A stretch of DNA of 64,000 nt from an uncultured Methylocystaceae bacterium (lineage in GTDB: Bacteria; Pseudomonadota; Alphaproteobacteria; Rhizobiales; Beijerinckiaceae), in the NCBI GenBank assembly GCA_937870755.1, contig CALMZV010000100.1, positions 40,161 through 104,160 on the forward strand. Reading direction: 5' to 3'. Each line of letters begins with the position of its first letter. Within the stretch, counting starts at the first letter, position 1. Below the pieces are notes generated by a model, which saw nothing but the letters and a program-made list of their open reading frames with translations, was not told the origin of the DNA and ran no database searches. This document shows positions 58,681 to 64,000 of the stretch, piece by piece. The translations under genes and the position numbers were made by a program.

Positions 58681-59643
58681 TTAATGAACCTGCCAAATAG
58701 ACATGAGTCCGTCAATTTTTCGCGTTTCGATTAAAGCATCCGCGCGCGCCAGCAGGCCGCTCGCCCCATCGAGCCCGATACTCTCCAGGCCAAAGCGCGC
58801 CAAACCCAGTATTCCGAGGGTTTCGATTGTGCGCTTTTTCTTCCAGTCGCGCACCGGCAGCCCCCTGGCCACGCCTTTCTCGCTCTCGAGCCACGCGACG
58901 GCCTCGCGCTCCCCACCGATCCTGTCGACCAGCTTGAGCGCCAGACCCTGCCGGCCCGTGAACACCCGCCCGTCCGAGACGACGGCGAGTTGTGCGTCGT
59001 CCAGCTTGCGCCGCTCCTGCACAAGCCCTTTGAACCAGGCGTAGGAATCCTTCACCAGCTTGTCGATGGCCTGTTTCGCCTCTTCCGTCGTGGGCGTCAT
59101 GGGGTTGGGCGCGGCCTTCAGCGGCGAGGACTTGATCTCCTCGTATTTCACCCCGATGGATTCAAGCAGGTTCGAGACGTTCGGCACCTGGAACAGCACG
59201 CCGATCGAACCGACCAGCGAATTGCCGTGGGCCACGATCTCGTCCGCGCCCATCGCCGCTATATAAGCGCCGGAGGCCGCCACGTTGCCGACGACCGCCG
59301 CCACCGGCTTGCGGGCCGCCAGCCGACGGATTTCGTCGTAGAGCCGTTCCGAGCCCGCCGTCGTGCCGCCGGGGCTGTCGATGGCCAGCACCACGGCGGA
59401 GGCGCGCGACTTGCCGACATCCTCCAGGAGCTTGATCGTCGCCTTGTCGCCGACGATCAGCCCCTCGATCGTCACCCGCGCGATGTGCGGCGTGAGATGC
59501 GAGCCCGCGCCGGCGCCCGAAAAGCGATAGCCGAGGGCGAGGATGGCCAGGATGGCGACGCCGAACGCGACCGCCCGCCAGAAAGACAGCCGACGGACGA
59601 ACATGCGGCGCTCGACAAGATAATCGGTCGGCGTATTCGACAT
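58681..59643 (-). CDS. sppA: signal peptide peptidase SppA (S49 family)
   Basis: Membrane-anchored serine protease of 320 residues that degrades cleaved signal peptides. One N-terminal transmembrane segment (AVAFGVAILAILALGYRF) and the S49 domain with VLAIDSPGGTTAGSERLYDEI, the nucleophile Ser in NVAASGAYIAAMGAD, GSIGVLFQVPNV and the catalytic Lys region DAQLAVVSDGRVFTGRQGL. Short form, as in alphaproteobacteria. Ends the gap after the rpsA terminator. Confidence 0.95.
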   Translation of the reverse strand: MSNTPTDYLVERRMFVRRLSFWRAVAFGVAILAILALGYRFSGAGAGSHLTPHIARVTIEGLIVGDKATIKLLEDVGKSRASAVVLAIDSPGGTTAGSERLYDEIRRLAARKPVAAVVGNVAASGAYIAAMGADEIVAHGNSLVGSIGVLFQVPNVSNLLESIGVKYEEIKSSPLKAAPNPMTPTTEEAKQAIDKLVKDSYAWFKGLVQERRKLDDAQLAVVSDGRVFTGRQGLALKLVDRIGGEREAVAWLESEKGVARGLPVRDWKKKRTIETLGILGLARFGLESIGLDGASGLLARADALIETRKIDGLMSIWQVH

Positions 59644-59720
59644 GACGGTTCCCGAGACAGAGCTGGGTCCATCAAGCAGGACACGCGCGGCAAATCAATG
59701 GCCGCCGCCACCGGCGCGAC

Positions 59721-59755
59721 CAAAACAAAAGGCCCGCGCGAGGTTCGCGCGGGCC
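59721..59755 (-). terminator. terminator of rpsA
   Basis: An 11-bp stem GGCCCGCGCGA/TCGCGCGGGCC with a 3-base loop is followed on the minus strand by TTTTGTTTTG, 24 bases after the rpsA stop. Very strong, so sppA and the genes beyond need their own promoter. Confidence 0.93.
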
Positions 59756-59778
59756 CGTGACGATGTTTGCGGTAAGCC

Positions 59779-61503
59779 TTACTTCTTCTTCGGCTCGTTC
59801 TCGCGCGCCTTGAGCGCCGCGCCGAGAATGTCGCCGAGCGAAGCGCCCGAGTCCGCCGAGCCGTATTGCGCGATGGCCTCCTTCTCCTCGGCGACTTCGA
59901 GCGCCTTGATGGAGACGGACACCTTGCGCGCCTTGCGGTCGAACAGGGTGACGCGGGCGTCCACCTTCTCGCCGACGGCGAACCGCTCGGGGCGCTGGTC
60001 GGCGCGGTCGCGGGCCAGTTCCGACCGCTTGATGAAAGCGGTCAGGTCCGTGCCGGCGATCTTCACGTCCAGACCGCCGTCCTTCACGTCGACGATCTCG
60101 CAGGTGACGACGCCGCCCTTGCGCAGGTCGCCACCCTCTTCCGTCGACCTGGCGGAGAACGGGTCGCTGGCCAGCTGCTTGACGCCCAGCGAGATGCGCT
60201 CCTTCTCGACATCGATGTCGAGAACCTTGGCCTGCACCATCTCGCCCTTCTTGAAGTCCTCGATGGCCTGCTCGCCCGGACGGTTCCAGTCGAGATCGGA
60301 CAGATGGACCATGCCGTCCACGTCGCCTTCCAGGCCCAGGAACAGACCGAACTCGGTCTTGTTCTTGACCTCGCCCTCGACGGTCGAGCCGATGGGGTGC
60401 TTCTCGGCGAAGGCTTCCCACGGATTCTGAAGCGTCTGCTTGAGACCGAGCGAGATGCGGCGCTTGACCGGATCGACCTCGAGCACCTGCACGTCCACTT
60501 CCTGGCTGGTGGAGACGATCTTGCCGGGATGGACGTTCTTCTTGGTCCACGACATTTCGGACACGTGGACCAGACCCTCGATGCCCGGCTCCAGCTCCAC
60601 GAAGGCGCCGTAGTCGGTGATGTTGGTCACGCGGCCGTGCAGGCGCGCCTGCAACGGATAGCGCGCCTCGATCCCGTGCCAGGGGTCTTCCTGCAGCTGC
60701 TTCATGCCGAGCGAGATGCGGTGCGTCTCGTGGTTGATCTTGATGATCTTCACCTTCACCGACTGGCCGATGTTGAGCACCTCGGTCGGGTGATTGACGC
60801 GCCGCCAGGCGATGTCGGTGACATGCAGCAGGCCGTCGATGCCGCCCAGATCCACGAACGCGCCGTAGTCGGTGATGTTCTTCACCACGCCCTCGATGAC
60901 CTGACCCTCTTCGAGGTTGGCCACGATCTCGTGGCGCTGCTCGGCGCGGCTCTCCTCGAGCACCGTCCGGCGCGAGACCACGATATTGCCGCGGCGGCGA
61001 TCCATCTTGAGGATCTGGAACGGCTGGGCGACGCCCATGAGCGGGGTGACGTCGCGAATGGGCCGGATGTCGACCTGCGAGCGCGGCAGGAACGCCACGG
61101 CGCCGTCGAGATCGACCGTGAAGCCGCCCTTGACCTGATTGAAGATGACGCCCTCGACCTTCTCGTTGGCCTCGAACGCCTTTTCGAGCTTGACCCAGCT
61201 TTCCTCGCGGCGCGCCTTGTCGCGCGAGATGACGGCCTCGCCGAGCGCATTTTCCACGCGCTCCAGGTAGACCTCGACCGTGTCGCCGACCTCGGGCGCC
61301 GGATCGCGACCATGGCCGGTGAATTCCTTGAGCGGCACGCGGCCTTCGGTCTTCAGGCCGATATCGACGACCGCGACATCCTTCTCGATGGCGACGACCT
61401 TGCCCTTGATGACCGAGCCTTCGAAAGCCTCGTTCTCGCCGTAGCTCTCCTCGAGCAGGGCAGCGAAATCCTCGCGCGTGGGCGCGTGTTGAGTGGCGGA
61501 CAT
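59779..61503 (-). CDS. rpsA: 30S ribosomal protein S1
   Basis: RNA-binding ribosomal protein of 574 residues with six S1 repeats. Recognisable repeat cores are GAVAFLPRSQVDIRPIRDV, DYGAFVDLGGIDGLLHVTDI, DYGAFVELEPGIEGLVHVSEM and EFGLFLGLEGDVDGMVHLSDL (each about 80 residues apart). The start is the ATG at 61503 with AGGAGAAC upstream. The N terminus APTREDFAALLEESY is family-typical. S1 controls its own translation in E. coli; a leader of about 180 bases allows the same here. Confidence 0.98.
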   Translation of the reverse strand: MSATQHAPTREDFAALLEESYGENEAFEGSVIKGKVVAIEKDVAVVDIGLKTEGRVPLKEFTGHGRDPAPEVGDTVEVYLERVENALGEAVISRDKARREESWVKLEKAFEANEKVEGVIFNQVKGGFTVDLDGAVAFLPRSQVDIRPIRDVTPLMGVAQPFQILKMDRRRGNIVVSRRTVLEESRAEQRHEIVANLEEGQVIEGVVKNITDYGAFVDLGGIDGLLHVTDIAWRRVNHPTEVLNIGQSVKVKIIKINHETHRISLGMKQLQEDPWHGIEARYPLQARLHGRVTNITDYGAFVELEPGIEGLVHVSEMSWTKKNVHPGKIVSTSQEVDVQVLEVDPVKRRISLGLKQTLQNPWEAFAEKHPIGSTVEGEVKNKTEFGLFLGLEGDVDGMVHLSDLDWNRPGEQAIEDFKKGEMVQAKVLDIDVEKERISLGVKQLASDPFSARSTEEGGDLRKGGVVTCEIVDVKDGGLDVKIAGTDLTAFIKRSELARDRADQRPERFAVGEKVDARVTLFDRKARKVSVSIKALEVAEEKEAIAQYGSADSGASLGDILGAALKARENEPKKK

Positions 61504-61694
61504 TTGTTCTCCTGATGGGCCCTTGCGGGGCGGCGCCGGAGGGGTTTGCGTTGCGGGCGCCCGGTCTTGGCCAGCGGCGTCGCCTTGCGACGCCAGCCCC
61601 GAGGGGCGCCGGCGCGGGCCGGCCTGAACGGGCAGGTTCAAATGCGAACGGCGCGCGGGCGGCTTTCGGCCGGCCGACACGCTTTCGCTGCGGC

Positions 61695-61723
61695 TCTATA
61701 GGACTTTTTGCGCCCTCCAGCAA
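61695..61723 (-). promoter_or_regulatory. sigma-70 promoter of rpsA
   Basis: Minus strand TTGCTG (61718-61723), 17-base spacer, TATAGA (61695-61700). The start site would be near 61688, leaving a GC-rich leader of about 185 bases before the rpsA ATG. Confidence 0.65.
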
Positions 61724-61796
61724 GTCGCGGCTGCGGCGGGGAACGCGCGCGCGCCTCGCGCGTTGACCGTGCGACCCCCTGTTCCTGGAGACCCTC

Positions 61797-62042
61797 ATGG
61801 ACCAACGCCGCGCCGTGCAAATCTTTCAAACGCTCGTTCTGGGAACGGGCGGAGTTCTGGCGATCGCCTCGCCGCCGCGGGACGCAGGCCAGTTCGTCGC
61901 CCGCGTGGCGGGCTTCCTGGCGCTGGCCGCGCTGCCGCTCATTCTGGACGCCGCCTCGGCCCGCGCGCCGGCGCGAGGATCAAGGCGCGCCAACCGCGGC
62001 TACGAAAGCCCCGCGCGCCACAGCGGCGGCATTTTCGGCTGA
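61797..62042 (+). CDS. small membrane protein, unknown function
   Basis: Encodes 81 residues with two hydrophobic stretches (about 9-25 and 38-54, VAGFLALAALPLILDAA) and a basic C-terminal tail (ARGSRRANRGYESPARHSGG). CCTGGAGACC precedes the ATG. It is followed after 12 bases by another small membrane gene, so they probably form an operon. No family recognised. Confidence 0.65.
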   Translation: MDQRRAVQIFQTLVLGTGGVLAIASPPRDAGQFVARVAGFLALAALPLILDAASARAPARGSRRANRGYESPARHSGGIFG

Positions 62043-62054
62043 GGGAGATCGTCG

Positions 62055-62294
62055 ATGTTCGTGCAACTGCAAATCGCCGCCATGGTGTTCATGATGGTTC
62101 AGGCGATCCTGTTCTTCACCGGGGCCGTGCTGGTGCTGGCCACGCCGCTGAAAGACATGGCGATGCAATTGATGCCGTGGGTGATCGGCGTGTCGGTTGT
62201 GATTTCGGCGCCCGTCTCGTGGATGATCGCGCCGCGCCTGCGCGCGCGCTACTGGCGCGAGCGGGGCGTGACCTCCGACGCGATCTCCGGCTGA
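62055..62294 (+). CDS. small membrane protein, unknown function
   Basis: Encodes 79 residues with two transmembrane helices: IAAMVFMMVQAILFFTGAVL and LMPWVIGVSVVISAPVSWM, and a short basic C-terminal tail (RLRARYWRERG). GGGAGATCG precedes the ATG. Cotranscribed with the gene before. The size and topology recall uncharacterised alphaproteobacterial two-helix proteins; function unknown. Confidence 0.72.
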   Translation: MFVQLQIAAMVFMMVQAILFFTGAVLVLATPLKDMAMQLMPWVIGVSVVISAPVSWMIAPRLRARYWRERGVTSDAISG

Positions 62295-62345
62295 CAGATT
62301 GCGCATCGCTTCCGATCGTTCGGAAGCGATGCTTTTCCACTTCGC

Positions 62346-63101
62346 TCACGACTGCTGCTGGCCCGGTCGAATGCGCACGCCGGCGAGCGTGAACGCCCCG
62401 TTGTCGATCTTGCGACCACGCTCCTGCGCGCGTGCGCGCATCGCCGCCGGATCGGGGCTTGCCATCGCCAGCTCGGCCATCATGTCGCGCGCGCCCGGCC
62501 TGAACACGATGTCAGCCTCCGCGAAGCGCAGCGCGCGTTCGCCGTCGCGTGGCACGAGCGGGGACTGCGTGATGCGCGACCAGTGCGCGGCGAGGTCGGG
62601 CGCGCCCTCCATCGTCACGCCCACGATGCGGGTTGGCGAGGTCGCGAATTTCTTCCAGTCCGGGCCGGCCGGCCCGTAGATGTCCGGATTGCTGTCGCCG
62701 CCTTCGGTGCGGTTGAATTCGATCATCGCGCCGCGACAGTCGCGCGGATGCAGCTGAACGCCCGTATAGTCGCCGTATGTGTGATCGACGATCTTGCGCA
62801 CGCCCATCGCCTCGCAATGCGCGCCGCGCGCACGCGGATCGTCGCAATCGAAAATCGCCATGTAGCCGCCCTGCCCACCGGTTTTTTGCAGGAACCGCCC
62901 GGCGGCCGTGTCGCTGGCGATGGGCGAGACGACTTCGAGGAACATCGGGCCCAGCGCCCACAGCGCGTTTTCCAGACCGTATTTCCCGACGGCGGGATCG
63001 CGGAAGCACACCGGCGCGTCGAGAATGAACGAGATGTCGGCCTCGACATCGCTCAGCTTCGGCGCGACGAGGCAGATCTGGCGGAAACGAAAATACGACA
63101 T
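62346..63101 (-). CDS. VOC-family (glyoxalase-like) protein
   Basis: Vicinal-oxygen-chelate fold protein of 251 residues with two paired beta-alpha-beta modules. Seen are FRQICLVAPKLSDVEADISF at the start, GQGGYMAIFDCDDPRARGAHC, then VQLHPRDCRGAMIEFNRTEGG with a metal-type His/Glu pair, and a second module RIVGVTMEGAPDLAAHWSRI. Its ATG overlaps the stop of the upstream hydratase gene by one base (TGATG), hinting that it acts on a related acyl-CoA intermediate. Exact reaction unknown. Confidence 0.82.
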   Translation of the reverse strand: MSYFRFRQICLVAPKLSDVEADISFILDAPVCFRDPAVGKYGLENALWALGPMFLEVVSPIASDTAAGRFLQKTGGQGGYMAIFDCDDPRARGAHCEAMGVRKIVDHTYGDYTGVQLHPRDCRGAMIEFNRTEGGDSNPDIYGPAGPDWKKFATSPTRIVGVTMEGAPDLAAHWSRITQSPLVPRDGERALRFAEADIVFRPGARDMMAELAMASPDPAAMRARAQERGRKIDNGAFTLAGVRIRPGQQQS

Positions 63102-63907
63102 CACACCCCCCGGAACACAGGTTTGCGCTTCTCGACGAAGGCGGTCGACGCCTCGCGATGATCGGCCGTTTCGCCGCAGCGCGAATGATGCATCGCCTCC
63201 GCGTCGAACACCTCCGCAAGGCTCGCGTTTTCGGCGAGGTTGAAGTTCTTCTTGATGTAGCCGAGCGTGATGGTGGGGCCCGCCGCGATCTCGCGCGCCC
63301 ATTTCGCCGCTTCCGCATCCAGATCGTCGTCGGGGACGATGCGATTGATCATGCCGAGCCGCTCGGCGGCGCCGGCGTCCAGAACCGGCGACAGCATGTA
63401 CAATTCGCGCGCCTTGCCGGGTCCCACCAGATTGGACAGAAAATACGTGCCGCCGAAATCGCCCGACAGGCCGACCTTGGCGAAGGCGGTCGTGATCCTG
63501 GCGCCTGCGCCGGCGATGCGCAGATCGCAAGCGAGCGCCAGCGACAGGCCGGCGCCGGCCGCCGCGCCCGCGATGCCGGCGATCGTCGGCTTCGGCATGT
63601 CGTGCAACAGGCGCGCGGCTTCCATCCGCCCGCGCAGGTTCGCCACGCGCTCCTCCAGCGGCGCCTTGCCGCCTGCCCCGCCCTGTTCCGCGAACGCCTT
63701 CACATCGCCGCCGACGCAGAACGTTCCGCCCGCGCCCGTCAGCAGCACGGCGCGGACCGTCGGATCGACGCTCGCGCGCTGCAACGCCGCGACCAGCATC
63801 GTCATCATCTCTTCGTTGAGCGCGTTGCGGCGCTCCGGCCGGTTGAGTGTGAGATGCAGCAATCCGCCTTCGAGCGATTCAAGCAAAGCCGGCAATGTTT
63901 CCTCCAT
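63101..63907 (-). CDS. enoyl-CoA hydratase/isomerase family protein
   Basis: Crotonase-fold protein of 268 residues. Oxyanion-hole motifs: GGTFCVGGDVKAFAEQGG and [18 protein letters not shown]. The segment FAKVGLSGDFGGTYFLSNLVG has Gly-Asp-Phe-Gly where hydratases have the second catalytic Glu, and the first Glu is replaced too (TTAFAKVGL), so it is likely an isomerase (PaaG-type). The start is taken at MEETLPALLE; in-frame ATGs upstream at 63946 and 63991 would add up to 28 residues without a clear ribosome site. It is followed by the coupled VOC gene. Confidence 0.88.
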   Translation of the reverse strand: MEETLPALLESLEGGLLHLTLNRPERRNALNEEMMTMLVAALQRASVDPTVRAVLLTGAGGTFCVGGDVKAFAEQGGAGGKAPLEERVANLRGRMEAARLLHDMPKPTIAGIAGAAAGAGLSLALACDLRIAGAGARITTAFAKVGLSGDFGGTYFLSNLVGPGKARELYMLSPVLDAGAAERLGMINRIVPDDDLDAEAAKWAREIAAGPTITLGYIKKNFNLAENASLAEVFDAEAMHHSRCGETADHREASTAFVEKRKPVFRGV

Positions 63908-64000
63908 TATTTGCGCGCCCGAAAGCCGGGCGCGCAGTCCTCGCATCAGCTCGGCGTCGCGTTCGCTCCTAAACCGATGACCTGCGGTCATCGGAAGAGT

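Overview
The window is chromosomal DNA of a high-GC alphaproteobacterium, most probably of the order Hyphomicrobiales (Rhizobiales). The evidence is gene order and gene style. The minus-strand block rpsA - sppA - ihfB - lapA - trpF - trpB - trpA - accD - folC, with trxA facing it, and the dnaK..dnaJ - pmtA-like - pyrF block are arrangements I associate with that order. accD has lost its zinc-finger cysteines in the manner I recall from those bacteria. I see no tRNA, rRNA, insertion sequence, prophage or CRISPR array. Genus cannot be fixed from the sequence alone.

Layout. 1-4000: the end of pyruvate phosphate dikinase, a small membrane protein and the MeaB GTPase in one overlapping run, facing a two-gene GctAB-type CoA-transferase operon. 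4000-11250: a lipocalin lipoprotein, infC with a probable AUU start, a glycosyltransferase, an alpha/beta hydrolase, an L,D-transpeptidase, an M20 carbamoylase-type hydrolase and UDP-glucose dehydrogenase. 11260-29790: a large acyl-CoA catabolic island in two divergent arms. The minus arm has two paralogous branched-chain-type solute-binding proteins, two enoyl-CoA hydratases, an HSD10-type dehydrogenase and an alpha-methylacyl-CoA racemase-type CoA transferase. The plus arm has a thiolase, an APH-fold kinase, a DUF6285 protein, an acyl-CoA dehydrogenase, two tandem enoyl-CoA hydratases, a nitronate monooxygenase-type flavoprotein and a quinone-oxidoreductase-type MDR. An M20 amidohydrolase, a feruloyl-CoA-synthetase-like ligase and another MDR follow. 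A perfect 6-4-6 palindrome lies between the two arms and overlaps the -35 of the thiolase promoter.

29780-43260: mixed housekeeping and accessory genes. They include a YbaY/META protein, class I fumarase, a GreA-type factor, an AcuI-type reductase, ETF-ubiquinone oxidoreductase, a Tat-signal nicotinamidase, an ArsB-like transporter, a YtcJ amidohydrolase, pirin, an MBL hydrolase and dienelactone hydrolase. 43560-48910: dnaK, a secreted protein of unknown function, dnaJ, a PmtA-like methyltransferase and pyrF. 49000-52820: small proteins, an MFS pump, the chromate transporter chrA behind a structured leader with a 38-codon upstream ORF, and divergent trxA. 52880-61500: the folate/fatty-acid/tryptophan/ribosome block. 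61800-64000: two small membrane proteins, a VOC protein and another enoyl-CoA hydratase.

The most interesting system is the APH kinase + DUF6285 + acyl-CoA dehydrogenase trio at 19235-21961. It matches the lvaA-lvaB-lvaC logic of Pseudomonas putida levulinate catabolism, where a 4-hydroxyacyl-CoA is phosphorylated so that the hydroxyl can be moved to C3. Here it sits among a racemase, HSD10, hydratases, a thiolase and a CoA ligase. This suggests a complete beta-oxidation route for a 4-hydroxy and/or methyl-branched acid, with electrons leaving through the ETF-QO encoded nearby. The substrate is unknown.
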